A stretch of DNA of 64,000 nt, taken from the NCBI RefSeq assembly GCF_002688565.1, contig NZ_CP024012.1, forward strand, positions 62,001 to 126,000, written 5' to 3'. Below are positions 27,081 through 36,031 of the stretch, piece after piece. The notes beneath the pieces are model-generated. The model was not told where the DNA came from and made no database searches. It worked only from the letters and a program-made list of their open reading frames with translations. A program made the position numbers and the translations under genes. This DNA comes from Acinetobacter sp. LoGeW2-3 (GTDB taxonomy: Bacteria > Pseudomonadota > Gammaproteobacteria > Pseudomonadales > Moraxellaceae). Position 1 is the first letter of the stretch. Every line of letters begins with the position of its first letter.

Positions 27081-27084
27081 TCAA

Positions 27085-27852
27085 TTACTCTCCCTGATAA
27101 TTTGGTGTACGTTTTTCCAGGAAGGCACTTACGCCTTCTTTTTGATCCTTGGTATCGAATAAAATTTGTAATGCTTTACGCTCTAAGGCCAGCGCTCCGT
27201 CTAAAGCCATATCCTGACCGAGTAAAGTAACTTCTTTAATTTGTTCCACAGAAATTGTTGAGAAACCAGCAATCGTTTTTGCGACTTCGAGTGCATGTAT
27301 CGTGGCATCTCCGGATACGACTTCTGAAACCAACCCCATCTCTGATGCTTCTTTGGCATTAAATAATTTGCCCGACAACACCCATAACATGGTTTTGTAT
27401 TTACCAATTGCACGCAGTAAGCGTTGTGTTCCGCCTGCACCTGGCATTAAACCCAAACGAACTTCAGGCTGACCAAACTTGGTATCTTCGTTAGCAATAA
27501 TAATGTCCGCATGCATTGCCAACTCACAGCCACCACCAAGTGCATAACCATTTACGGCTGCAATAATTGGTTTTTTACAATCGCTAATACTTTTCCAATA
27601 GGCTTCCGTATGACGTAAATACATTTCACGGGTTGTCGCTGTTAGAAAATCATTGACATCAGCACCGGCAGCAAAGACTTTTTCACCACCAGTCAAGACA
27701 ATTGCTTTAACTGCCTTATTACTTGAAAGTTCATCAAATTTTTCTGCAAGTTCCTGACGTAGGGCAAGATTCAATGCATTTTTCGCCTCTGGACGATTTA
27801 GTTGTAGAATTGCGACGCCTTCATCAGTAACCCTAAGCTTCAATATATCCAT
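27085..27852 (-). CDS. enoyl-CoA hydratase/isomerase (PaaF/DcaE-like)
   Basis: 255 residues with crotonase-fold signatures: LNRPEAKNALNLALRQEL, the first oxyanion-hole peptide in EKVFAAGADVNDFLTA, NGYALGGGCELAMHADIIIANEDTKFGQPEVRLGLMPGAGGTQRLLRAIG and a C-terminal KEGVSAFLEKRTPNY. The two catalytic Glu positions are present in the AMHAD...KFGQPE and PEVRLGL regions. It hydrates a 2,3-enoyl-CoA to the 3-hydroxyacyl-CoA, the step before the dehydrogenase encoded next. It is the first gene of the leftward operon and is divergent from the acyl-CoA dehydrogenase gene across a 212-bp promoter region. Confidence 0.9.
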   Translation of the reverse strand: MDILKLRVTDEGVAILQLNRPEAKNALNLALRQELAEKFDELSSNKAVKAIVLTGGEKVFAAGADVNDFLTATTREMYLRHTEAYWKSISDCKKPIIAAVNGYALGGGCELAMHADIIIANEDTKFGQPEVRLGLMPGAGGTQRLLRAIGKYKTMLWVLSGKLFNAKEASEMGLVSEVVSGDATIHALEVAKTIAGFSTISVEQIKEVTLLGQDMALDGALALERKALQILFDTKDQKEGVSAFLEKRTPNYQGE

Positions 27853-28064
27853 ATCTGACTCTTTCTTATCTCGAACAACCTTATTCTAGGTTTAGAACAT
27901 ACATTCGAAATTCAAAAAAAGAAATCCTTCTATACGCTAAAGCAGATATTAAATTTTGATTAATTAAATCAAAAAAAACTATAACACTTAATATTTACGA
28001 TACATTATATTGATCGTAAATCAGAATTACTAAGATACAAATCAAGTAATCAAAAGGACAATGA

Positions 28065-29264
28065 ATGGGTTTATCCAATGACTGGATAAATCCAAAATGG
28101 AGTAGAAAGATGATCAGAGACCAGGAAACACTGAACCAATTGCTCGATATGCTGCGCCAGTTTGTAGATGGCGTTCTTATCCCCAATGAAGAATTAATTG
28201 CCGAAACTGATGAAATGCCTGAGCATATCGTTCAGCAAATGAAAGAACTTGGTCTATTTGGTCTCACGATTCCGGAGCAATATGATGGTCTAGGTCTGAC
28301 CATGGAAGAGGAAGTCAATATTGCCTTTGAGTTAGGTCGAACTTCCCCTGCTTTCCGTTCTTACATCGGAACCAATAACGGTATCGGTGCAGCCGGTTTA
28401 ATTATTGACGGTACAGAAGAACAAAAACATAAATATCTGCCAAAATTTGCATCAGGTGAAATCATTGGTTCTTTCTGTTTGACTGAACCTGATTCTGGCT
28501 CAGATGCTGCATCACTGAAAACAACTGCTGTAAAAGACGGTGATGAATATATTTTAAATGGGACTAAACGTTTCATTACCAATGCACCGCATGCAGGTGT
28601 ATTCACGGTGATGGCACGTACCAACCCTGAAATCAAAGGTGCGGGGGGTATTTCTGCATTCATTATAGATAGTAAATTACCAGGTATTTCTTTAGGCAAA
28701 CGTGACAAGAAAATGGGACAAAAAGGCGCTCATACTTGTGATGTTATTTTTGAAAATTGTCGTATTCCTGCATCAAGCTTAATTGGTGGTGTGGAAGGTG
28801 TTGGTTTCAAAACTGCCATGAAAGTTCTAGATAAAGGTCGTTTACATATTGCCGCGCTTAGTGTGGGCGCTGCTTCCCGTATTCTAGATGATGCTCTGCG
28901 CTATGCTTTAGACCGCAAACAGTTCGGTGAACCTATTGCAAACTTCCAGTTAATCCAAGCCATGCTTGCTGATTCTAAAGCTGAAATTTATGCTGCGAAA
29001 TGTATGGTACTTGATGCAGCACGTAAACGCGATGCTGGGCACAATGTAAATACTGAATCATCTTGCGCGAAAATGTTCGCAACTGAAATGTGTGGTCGTG
29101 TTGCAGATCGTGGTGTTCAAATTCTGGGTGGCTCAGGTTATATAAGCGAATATCCTCTAGAACGTTTCTACCGTGACGTACGTTTATTCCGCTTATATGA
29201 AGGCACAACACAAATTCAACAGATCATTATTGCAAGAAATATGATCCGAGAAGCAACTCAATAA
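28065..29264 (+). CDS. acyl-CoA dehydrogenase (DcaA-like)
   Basis: 399 residues. FAD-binding and substrate segments include FCLTEPDSGSDAASLKTTAVKDGDEYILNGTKRFITN, then DRKQFGEPIANFQLIQAMLADSKAEI and QILGGSGYISEYPLERFYRDVRLFRLYEGTTQIQQIIIARNM. The Glu in LYEGTTQ is at the position of the catalytic base. It introduces the 2,3-double bond and passes electrons to ETF; an ETF-QO gene lies at 40198. An AAAGGA box 6 nt upstream supports this ATG, although an ATG at 28110 is also possible. It is divergent from the hydratase-dehydrogenase-CoA transferase operon and ends in a strong terminator. Confidence 0.9.
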   Translation: MGLSNDWINPKWSRKMIRDQETLNQLLDMLRQFVDGVLIPNEELIAETDEMPEHIVQQMKELGLFGLTIPEQYDGLGLTMEEEVNIAFELGRTSPAFRSYIGTNNGIGAAGLIIDGTEEQKHKYLPKFASGEIIGSFCLTEPDSGSDAASLKTTAVKDGDEYILNGTKRFITNAPHAGVFTVMARTNPEIKGAGGISAFIIDSKLPGISLGKRDKKMGQKGAHTCDVIFENCRIPASSLIGGVEGVGFKTAMKVLDKGRLHIAALSVGAASRILDDALRYALDRKQFGEPIANFQLIQAMLADSKAEIYAAKCMVLDAARKRDAGHNVNTESSCAKMFATEMCGRVADRGVQILGGSGYISEYPLERFYRDVRLFRLYEGTTQIQQIIIARNMIREATQ

Positions 29265-29275
29265 TAAAGCCCAAT

Positions 29276-29311
29276 ATGCTGAAACTGCACAATGCAATTT
29301 CAGCATTTTTT
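29276..29311 (+). terminator. rho-independent terminator after acyl-CoA dehydrogenase
   Basis: ATGCTGAAA...TTTCAGCAT with inner TGC/GCA pairing, followed by TTTTTTAT. It overlaps the apparent in-frame ATG at 29292 of the next gene, which argues that translation starts further downstream at 29334. Confidence 0.8.
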
Positions 29312-29333
29312 ATATTTGCATCGGTATATTCTT

Positions 29334-30581
29334 ATGTTAAGAATCAATGATCTTTCCCGATTAAATTGGGCTGATTACATTCAGCAAAATGATCTGGTGA
29401 TTTGGGGACAAGCACAAGCAGAACCCTTGACCCTCACTCAGCATTTAATGCAGCAACGCCACCAACTAAAACCTTTTAGGGTATTTTTAGGCATTAGCAA
29501 CTACGGCACCTGCCAAGTCGAACACACAGACCAAATCCGTTTCAGTAGTTATTGTGGTGCGGGTTCCAACCGTTTACTCGCTAAAGCTCAATGTCTGGAT
29601 ATTATTCCAAGCCATTATTCAAATTTTGCTCAGAAATTACGTCCAGATGTCGTACTGATTCAGGTAACTAAACCCAATGAATCAGGACAATATAGCTTTG
29701 GATTAGGTCAGGATTATGTGGCGGATCTTATCTCTTCAGCACGTGTCGTGATTGCAGAGGTGAACCAGCAATTACCCTGGACTCATTCTACTGCTTATTT
29801 AACGGCAGATGATTTTGATGTCATTGTAGAAACAGACCGTCACTATAGCGATGAAACTGAATCAGCTCAGAATGATCTCAACACCATAATTGCCACAAAA
29901 GTTGCGCAACTGATTCCAGATGGCTCAACTCTACAAATCGGTATCGGCACCCTTCCTGAAGCCGTACTCAATGCGCTTAAACAACATCAAAATTTAGGTG
30001 TTCATAGTGGCATTATTAGCGATGGCATCGCCAAGTTAATGCAACAAGGCGTGATTAATAATAGCCAGAAAAAAATTGATACTGGAATTACCATTACTGG
30101 CTTAATCAACGGTACCCGTTCTCTCCACCAGTTTGTTCACAACAATACCAACGTGCAGTTACGCCCGACTTCATATACCCACAATTCTGAAGTTTTGGCA
30201 CAGATCGATAACTTGGTCGCTGTTAACTCAGCCATTGAAGTAGATCTGACAGGACAAATTAATGCAGAAGTGGCAAATGGTACTTATGTTGGTGCTGTCG
30301 GTGGTGCCATAGATTTTATCCGTGCTGCAAATAACGCTATCAAAGGTTGTTCCATCATCGCCTTACCAAGTGCCGGAAAAAACTTTAGCCGTATCGTGTC
30401 TACACTGAATGGTCCTGTATCTACCCCACGCAGTGATGCTTCTATTTTTGTGACCGAGTATGGTATTGCCGATTTACGCGGCTTAAGCCTGTCTCAACGT
30501 GTAGAAAAGATGATTGAAATTACCCATCCGGATTTCAGGGCGAATCTTACTGCGGAAGCACAACAACTTTCACTGATTTAA
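29334..30581 (+). CDS. acetyl-CoA hydrolase/4-hydroxybutyrate CoA-transferase family
   Basis: About 415 residues of the Cat1/AbfT/ACH1 family. It has LQIGIGTLPEAVLNALKQHQNLGVHSGIISDGIAKLM, then NSAIEVDLTGQINAE with the acyl-linked catalytic Glu, NGTYVGAVGGAIDFIRAANNAI and the C-terminal STPRSDASIFVTEYGIADLRGLSLSQRVEKMIEITHPDFR. It moves CoA between short acyl groups, so it could activate a hydroxy- or dicarboxylate or recycle CoA from a product. An earlier in-frame ATG at 29292 lies inside the terminator hairpin of the preceding gene and is rejected. No clear ribosome site precedes 29334. The thiolase gene follows after 13 bp. Confidence 0.75.
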   Translation: MLRINDLSRLNWADYIQQNDLVIWGQAQAEPLTLTQHLMQQRHQLKPFRVFLGISNYGTCQVEHTDQIRFSSYCGAGSNRLLAKAQCLDIIPSHYSNFAQKLRPDVVLIQVTKPNESGQYSFGLGQDYVADLISSARVVIAEVNQQLPWTHSTAYLTADDFDVIVETDRHYSDETESAQNDLNTIIATKVAQLIPDGSTLQIGIGTLPEAVLNALKQHQNLGVHSGIISDGIAKLMQQGVINNSQKKIDTGITITGLINGTRSLHQFVHNNTNVQLRPTSYTHNSEVLAQIDNLVAVNSAIEVDLTGQINAEVANGTYVGAVGGAIDFIRAANNAIKGCSIIALPSAGKNFSRIVSTLNGPVSTPRSDASIFVTEYGIADLRGLSLSQRVEKMIEITHPDFRANLTAEAQQLSLI

Positions 30582-30594
30582 ATGGAGTTAAAAA

Positions 30595-31788
30595 ATGAAA
30601 GAAGCTTATATCGTTAGTCCATTACGTACGCCAATTGGAAAATTTGGCGGCTCTCTAGCTTCACTTACGGCAGTGGACTTGTCGGTTAAAATTATTCAAA
30701 GTATTTTAGAAAAGACCAAAATTGATCCAAGCACACTAGATGAAGTAATTGCTTCGCAGTCTTATTCATCCAGTGAAGCACCATGTCTAGGCCGTTATGC
30801 TGCCCTTGCTGCAGGTTTACCAATCGAAGTTCCTGGTTATACCCTGGACCGTCGTTGTGGCTCAGGTTTACAGGCGTTGGTTAATGCTGCCATGAATGTA
30901 CAGACTGGCCAGGCTGAAGCAGTAATGGTCATTGGTGTAGAGAGTATGAGCAATATTGAATATTACTCGACCAATATGCGCTGGGGTAGCCGTGCGGGCA
31001 ATGTAACTTTCTATGACCGCCTAGATCGTGGTCGTGAACGTTCACAACCTGTAGAACGCTTTGGCTATATTTCAGGTATGCCTGAAACAGCAGATAATTT
31101 GGCAAATGACTATAATATTACGCGTGAAGAATGTGATGCTTTTGCCCTAGCAAGTCATAAAAATGCAGAAAATGCCTGGAACCAAGGCTATTTCGATGCT
31201 GAAGTTGTTCCTGTAGAAGTCAAAACCAAGAAAACCACCACCCTAGTGACGCGTGATGAAGGAATTCGTGCAGATACAACTCTAGAAAGCTTAGCAAAAC
31301 TTCGTACTATCCGTGAAGGTGGTGTATCTACAGCAGGCAACTCTAGTCAGCAAAATGATGCAGCTTCTGGATGTTTAGTGGTATCAGCTGAATATGCAGA
31401 AAAACATGGTTTAACGCCTTTAGCGAAAATTGTGGGCTGGAGTGCAGTTGGTTGCGATCCAAGCCGGATGGGTATTGGTCCAGTACCAGCAGTAGAAAAA
31501 CTATTAAACAAGCTTGAGTTAAAGCTCAGTGATGTTGATTTGATTGAGATCAATGAAGCCTTTGCAGCTCAGGCACTTGCGGTCTTAAAAGGTCTTAATG
31601 TCCAAGACTTCTCCAATGTAAATGTAAATGGCTCAGGTATTTCTTTAGGTCATCCAATTGGAGCAACAGGCATGCGTATCATGACCAGTCTTGTGCATGA
31701 GATGCAACGTCGTGATGCGCGTTATGGTTTAGAGACTATGTGTATTGGTGGTGGTCAGGGACTAGCAGCACTGTTTGAGAAAGTTTAA
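30595..31788 (+). CDS. acetyl-CoA acyltransferase (thiolase)
   Basis: A 397-residue thiolase. The acylated Cys lies in YTLDRRCGSGLQALVNAAMNVQTG (about residue 87). The C-terminal catalytic His is in NVNGSGISLGHPIGATGMRIM and the second Cys in ETMCIGGGQGLAALFE. It cleaves 3-oxoacyl-CoA to acetyl-CoA and a shortened acyl-CoA, completing the beta-oxidation set made by the dehydrogenase, hydratase and hydroxyacyl dehydrogenase nearby. If the substrate is 3-oxoadipyl-CoA, the products would be acetyl-CoA and succinyl-CoA. It is cotranscribed with the CoA transferase (13-bp gap, GGAG box) and ends in a rho-independent terminator. Confidence 0.9.
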   Translation: MKEAYIVSPLRTPIGKFGGSLASLTAVDLSVKIIQSILEKTKIDPSTLDEVIASQSYSSSEAPCLGRYAALAAGLPIEVPGYTLDRRCGSGLQALVNAAMNVQTGQAEAVMVIGVESMSNIEYYSTNMRWGSRAGNVTFYDRLDRGRERSQPVERFGYISGMPETADNLANDYNITREECDAFALASHKNAENAWNQGYFDAEVVPVEVKTKKTTTLVTRDEGIRADTTLESLAKLRTIREGGVSTAGNSSQQNDAASGCLVVSAEYAEKHGLTPLAKIVGWSAVGCDPSRMGIGPVPAVEKLLNKLELKLSDVDLIEINEAFAAQALAVLKGLNVQDFSNVNVNGSGISLGHPIGATGMRIMTSLVHEMQRRDARYGLETMCIGGGQGLAALFEKV

Positions 31789-31804
31789 GTTAATGATTTT
31801 AAAA

Positions 31805-31831
31805 AGCCATCATGAAATATGATGGTTTTTT
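31805..31831 (+). terminator. rho-independent terminator after thiolase
   Basis: CCATCAT (31807-31813) pairs with ATGATGG (31819-31825), followed by six T residues. Confidence 0.85.
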
Positions 31832-32201
31832 ATTATTTGTATATATGCTTATCAATTTTTAGCATTCAACTGATCAAAATTTAACATCAGAAAATCCCTT
31901 TCATTGCGTGAAAACTCAAATTATATTTAGTAATAGTTGAACAGTTTTTTGACTAGTTTATATCTATATTTATTTTCAAATCTTATCTTCGATTAATTTA
32001 TATTTTAGAAGATTAAATTTTTAAAAATTAAATATAGAGAGAGTTAATAAGGACAATTATCCTTAGTATTTAATGATGAAAATTAAGGATATTAATAGAC
32101 ATACCCGGACAATATCTATATTAGATTTTAACAATATAGATATTAATTCACTTTGAAACGATATGTTATTTAAAACAATAAGCATTTAAAGGATGAATTA
32201 T
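31832..32201. promoter_or_regulatory. long leader upstream of MFS gene, inverted repeats
   Basis: About 370 AT-rich bp. It holds a perfect 12-bp inverted repeat AATATCTATATT (32111-32122) / AATATAGATATT (32133-32144) and a shorter pair TAAGGA/TCCTTA near 32048-32068. These lie in the promoter or leader of the DcaK-like carrier gene and may be operators or leader hairpins. No coding frame was seen. Confidence 0.45.
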
Positions 32202-33518
32202 ATGCAAGTTGGAAATACAGTAAATTCAGCACCCAAGCAGAAATGGATTGCTGCCTTTATATTTTGCTTTTTAGTACTCTTAGTTGATGGGGCCGATATG
32301 CTCCTTCTCTCATATAGTCTTTCAAGTCTTAAAGTAGAATTTGGTTTATCTTCATTTCAAGCTGGTATGCTCGGTAGTGTAACGCTCGCTGGTATGGCAG
32401 TCGGTGGTATTTTTGGCGGATGGGCAAGTGATAAATTCGGTCGTGTTCGTATTATCTCATTAAGTATCATCAAATTTTCGTTATTGACTGCTCTTTTAGG
32501 TTTTGTTTCAAACGTTTATGAGTTTGCTATAGTCCGCTTCCTTTCTGCTCTCGGGTTAGGTGCAGTTTATATGGTATGTGCAGGCTTAATGTCCGAACTA
32601 GTCCCTACTAAATATCGCACAACTGTTATTGCAACAATTTTTACAGGATGGACATTTGGTTATATTGTAGCGTCTTTGCTTGCAGGTGCGATTATTCCAG
32701 AATATGGCTGGCGTATGCTATTTATTGTAAGTGGTTCAGCAGTAATTATTGGTATTTTAATGCCTATTTTTGTGAAAGAATCTGAAGCATGGAAAAAAGC
32801 ACGATTAAATCGCACTCAAACTGAAGCCAAAATGGTTAAAGGTGACCGTTCTGTATTTAAAGCAATTGTACAAGATAAACTCATTTTCCGTACCCTCATC
32901 TTCTGGATGATGGTCGCAGGATTTATGCAGTTTGGTTATTATGGCGTAAATAACTGGATGCCATTATACCTAGAACAAGAATTAGGCATGAATTTTAAAT
33001 CGATGACTAACTATTTAATTGGTAGTTATACAGCGATGATCGGCGGTAAGATTCTAGCAGGCTATATGGGTGATAAGTTAGGTCGTAAATTCACATTTAT
33101 GTTCGGTGCTATTACAACAGCGATCTTCCTAATTATTATTGTTATGTTCCATAACGCATCGAACATTCTTTATCTTTTAGTTATTTTCGGTTTCTTATAT
33201 GGCATGCCACTAGGTGTATATACCACCTATATGTCAGAAAGTTTTCCAACCAATGTTCGTGGTACTGCGATGGGTACTGCACATAATGTGGGTCGTATTG
33301 GTTCAACTATTGCACCTGCAACGATTGGCTTTATTGCAACCGAAGGTTCAATTGGTCTAGGCTTTATGGTGATGGGTGCTGCCTATCTGATCTGTGCCCT
33401 TCCTACTTTGTTTATTAAAGAGAAAATGTACGATCCTCAAGCTAATGTTGCTTCGACTGATGATGAAACAGCTTCAGTAAAAACAACTGGTAGCCTCGCA
33501 AGCAATAAAGCGGTTTAA
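32202..33518 (+). CDS. MFS organic-acid transporter (AAHS family, DcaK-like)
   Basis: About 438 residues with 12 membrane segments. The first segment carries the LLVDGADMLLLSYSLSSLKVEFGLSSFQAG motif typical of aromatic-acid:H+ symporters, whose Asp is needed for uptake. The segment 2-3 loop is GGWASDKFGRVRII and the central loop is charged. DcaK of A. baylyi is a relative. The carrier would bring in a dicarboxylate or related acid for the cluster. AAAGGA at 32188-32193 overlaps an earlier ATG at 32193 and fits the ATG at 32202 (8-nt spacing). Its natural terminator was split by an IS4-family element. Confidence 0.85.
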   Translation: MQVGNTVNSAPKQKWIAAFIFCFLVLLVDGADMLLLSYSLSSLKVEFGLSSFQAGMLGSVTLAGMAVGGIFGGWASDKFGRVRIISLSIIKFSLLTALLGFVSNVYEFAIVRFLSALGLGAVYMVCAGLMSELVPTKYRTTVIATIFTGWTFGYIVASLLAGAIIPEYGWRMLFIVSGSAVIIGILMPIFVKESEAWKKARLNRTQTEAKMVKGDRSVFKAIVQDKLIFRTLIFWMMVAGFMQFGYYGVNNWMPLYLEQELGMNFKSMTNYLIGSYTAMIGGKILAGYMGDKLGRKFTFMFGAITTAIFLIIIVMFHNASNILYLLVIFGFLYGMPLGVYTTYMSESFPTNVRGTAMGTAHNVGRIGSTIAPATIGFIATEGSIGLGFMVMGAAYLICALPTLFIKEKMYDPQANVASTDDETASVKTTGSLASNKAV

Positions 33519-33533
33519 AAAACAGATAGACAA

Positions 33534-33551
33534 AAAATGCTCCTTAAGGAG
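33534..33551 (+). terminator. left half-copy of interrupted terminator (target duplication)
   Basis: AAAAAATGCTCCTTAAGGAG followed by IS sequence. CTCCTTAAGGAG (33540-33551) is a 12-bp palindrome and is repeated at 34944-34955 beyond the IS, followed there by CGTTTTTT. Joined, the two sides form GCTCCTTAAGGAGC-GTTTTTT, the original terminator of the transporter gene. This copy lacks the T-tract. Confidence 0.75.
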
Positions 33552-34943
33552 TAATGCCAGTCAGTTAAGCAAATTTTAGAAAAATGTAGTAAAAATGAGT
33601 GTATGTAAATACGCTCATTTTTTTTATGTCTTTATCTGAACATTTAGAATCTACCCTCGAACATTCCCTACCTTCACTCAGCCATTTTCGTGAACTTATT
33701 GACTTAAACTGGATTGAAAAAAGTCTTCATCAAACAGGTAAGGCATCGATCAGAAGGAGAAAATTACCTGCTGAGCACGTGGTGTGGCTCGTTATTGGAC
33801 TTGCCTTGTTTCGAAATCAACCCATCAGTTATGTGGTAGAGCAATTAAAACTCGTGTTCGGTACAACAGAATATTGTGTTCCTAGTGCAGCTGTCCAAGC
33901 ACGACAACGTTTAGGTCGAGAACCTTTAGCTACCTTGTTCTCTCTACTCAGCCAGGCATGGTTTGATGATTCACAAAAACAATATTCAAACTTTCAGGGT
34001 CTTAGCGTATGTGCTGTTGACGGGGTAGTTTGGTCTATGCCACTGACTGAAGAGAACTTTAATCACTTTGGCTCTTCTAAGGGTAAAACTGCTGTAGCAC
34101 CTTACCCACAAGTTAGAGCCACATGCCTGGTGAATACCAATACCCATGAAATCATAGATGCCCAAATAGGGAGTATGGATCAGGGTGAACTCACATTAGC
34201 AAATCAATTATCTCCTCCACCACAAAGTATTACATTGTTTGATCGCGCCTATTTCTCTGCTGATTTTCTAATAGGATGGCAAACACGCGCAGAAGCAAGC
34301 CATTGGCTTATGCGAGCAAAAGATAATTTACGTTATGACATTATTAAACGTAACTCCCCACATGATTTTCATATCAGGATGCCCATATCAGCAAGAGCCA
34401 AGAAACTTAATCCTACATTAGGGGATTACTGGGAAGCACGTTTGATTGAAGTTGAGCAGGCAGGGAAAATCAGGCGTTATATCACTTCATTATTAGATTC
34501 AAAGACATATCCAGCTCTAATTTTAGCAAAGTTATATGCTCAACGTTGGGAGATAGAGATGTGTTACCGAGAAATTAAAAGCAATTTACAGGAAGGTAAG
34601 CACTTAAGTAGCAAACAGCCAGATTTAATTTATCAAGAATTATGGGGGGTCTTGATTGCTTATAATGTTCTGAGAAGACAAATGAAACATATGGCTCAAC
34701 GAGCAAAAGTGAGTCCATTGAGAATCAGCTTTCATATCGCCTCAATCGCCCTTCTTAATTTACTGAGATTCGATTCTTTGGCTTCTGCAGGTAATCTCCC
34801 CAAACATCTGGAAAGTTTAATGGAGAAATCTGATAGGTATGTATTACCTGAGAGGAGGGTTCGAAGTTGTCCACGCGTTGTGAAAGGAAAACCTCAAAAA
34901 TACCCAAGAAAAAGCCAGTCAATTTCTTAACTGACTGGCATTA
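33552..34943 (+). mobile_element. IS4-family insertion sequence inside a terminator
   Basis: A 1392-bp element with 18-bp perfect terminal inverted repeats: TAATGCCAGTCAGTTAAG at 33552-33569 and its complement at 34926-34943. It is flanked by 12-bp direct copies of CTCCTTAAGGAG (33540-33551 and 34944-34955). One intact transposase fills it. The intact ends, perfect target duplication and undamaged gene indicate a recent insertion. Confidence 0.9.
33626..34930 (+). CDS. IS4-family transposase
   Basis: About 434 residues. N-terminal DDE_Tnp_4-associated region: LIDLNWIEKSLHQTGKASIRRRKLPAEHVVWLVIGLALFRNQPI. Catalytic residues are the Asp in CAVDGVVWSMP, the Asp in ITLFDRAYFSADFL and the Glu in the IS4 signature RWEIEMCYREIKSNLQEG. 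It cuts and pastes the element that encloses it. An in-frame ATG at 33599 exists, but the MSLSEHLESTLEHSLPSLSHF start at 33626 is more usual for the family. Neither has a good ribosome site, as is common for transposases. Confidence 0.9.
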   Translation: MSLSEHLESTLEHSLPSLSHFRELIDLNWIEKSLHQTGKASIRRRKLPAEHVVWLVIGLALFRNQPISYVVEQLKLVFGTTEYCVPSAAVQARQRLGREPLATLFSLLSQAWFDDSQKQYSNFQGLSVCAVDGVVWSMPLTEENFNHFGSSKGKTAVAPYPQVRATCLVNTNTHEIIDAQIGSMDQGELTLANQLSPPPQSITLFDRAYFSADFLIGWQTRAEASHWLMRAKDNLRYDIIKRNSPHDFHIRMPISARAKKLNPTLGDYWEARLIEVEQAGKIRRYITSLLDSKTYPALILAKLYAQRWEIEMCYREIKSNLQEGKHLSSKQPDLIYQELWGVLIAYNVLRRQMKHMAQRAKVSPLRISFHIASIALLNLLRFDSLASAGNLPKHLESLMEKSDRYVLPERRVRSCPRVVKGKPQKYPRKSQSIS

Positions 34944-34963
34944 CTCCTTAAGGAGCGTTTTTT
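34944..34963 (+). terminator. regenerated terminator at right IS junction
   Basis: The duplicated palindrome CTCCTTAAGGAG (34944-34955) followed by CGTTTTTTAT re-creates a functional-looking rho-independent terminator, now ending transcription from the IS. Confidence 0.7.
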
Positions 34964-34982
34964 ATATCTGTTCAATAAGCTT

Positions 34983-35951
34983 TTAACTTTCTTTGCCAAT
35001 CCATTCACACCCTAGCCAATCTTGCTTAATGACAGCCTCTTTTGAAGACTGTACCACCTCTTGAGCAATGGTATGGACTAATTTGGAAATATGACGGGTA
35101 TTTGGTAAGGCTAAACCAATTTCACGAATAAAATCAGGATGGTTAATAGGCGCCGCTTTAAACAGATTCTGTTTAAGTTCATTTTTAATCGAAACCAATG
35201 GCAAGATTGTAGATCCAAATCCTTCCTTGACCAGTTGCTTCTGCACATTCAGGTCATTCACTTCAGCACTAATCTTTAAATCATATTTAGCTTTATGAAA
35301 ACCCTGCTCAATCAAAGTACGTAAACGGTGCGGTGCATAAGGCAAAATTAGATCATATGCAGCCATATCCTTGAGCTCTATAGGAGTCTGTTCAGACAGA
35401 TCTGAGCTATATGCTCCAATAAGCCATAATTGTTCACGAACCAGAGGTTGCAAGTCCAGGAACTTTGACGAAACCGATCCATAAATTAAAGCTAGATCAA
35501 TTTCACCATTCTCCAACCAGTCCTTTAAATGCCCTGAATAACCTACAGTAATTTTGACATTCACTTTAGGATATTTCTTTCTTATGACATGCATTAAAGA
35601 GACTGATAGTAACTCACTGAGGCTGGCTAAGATACCGATATTGACTGTCCCTTCTAAAGCACCATCTGAGGAGGTCAGCTCAATTTTTGCAGTCTCAATT
35701 TCTTTCAAAGCACGTCTAGCATAATCCTCTAGAATTTTTCCTTCATGGGTTAAATGCATACCATGCCGGCTACGCTCAAATAATTCGACTCCAAGTTCAT
35801 CTTCTAAAAGATGAATTTGTCTGGAAACTGCAGGCTGAACAATATTCAGTAAAGTCGCTGCTTTAGTAATATTTTTAGTTTCAGAAATCGTGATAAACGA
35901 TCGTAGTTGTTTAATGTCCATTCGATATTCTTTTGGTATCCAACCTATCAA
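34983..35951 (-). CDS. LysR-type transcriptional regulator
   Basis: About 317-322 residues. The N-terminal winged helix-turn-helix reads MDIKQLRSFITISETKNITKAATLLNIVQPAVSRQIHLLEDELGVELFERSRHGMHLTHEGKI, followed by a two-lobed effector-binding domain. The MDIKQL start (Met 11 of the frame, at 35921) is the usual LysR start, so the longer frame from 35951 may be over-extended. It is divergent from the acyl-CoA dehydrogenase/CitE/hydratase/CoA transferase operon across about 80-110 bp, the classic arrangement for a LysR activator and its target. The position parallels RipR, regulator of itaconate catabolism in Pseudomonas. Confidence 0.85.
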   Translation of the reverse strand: MIGWIPKEYRMDIKQLRSFITISETKNITKAATLLNIVQPAVSRQIHLLEDELGVELFERSRHGMHLTHEGKILEDYARRALKEIETAKIELTSSDGALEGTVNIGILASLSELLSVSLMHVIRKKYPKVNVKITVGYSGHLKDWLENGEIDLALIYGSVSSKFLDLQPLVREQLWLIGAYSSDLSEQTPIELKDMAAYDLILPYAPHRLRTLIEQGFHKAKYDLKISAEVNDLNVQKQLVKEGFGSTILPLVSIKNELKQNLFKAAPINHPDFIREIGLALPNTRHISKLVHTIAQEVVQSSKEAVIKQDWLGCEWIGKES

Positions 35952-36031
35952 ATAATTCTATTTTATTAATCCTTAAATAACAATATATGATCGAAATCAT
36001 TAAGACAATACGTGATAAGGAAATCTTTTTT

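Noticed and set aside
29292..29333. Upstream start of the AbfT/ACH1-like CoA transferase
   Set aside because: The ATG lies inside the terminator hairpin of the preceding acyl-CoA dehydrogenase gene and the added residues are not protein-like for the family.
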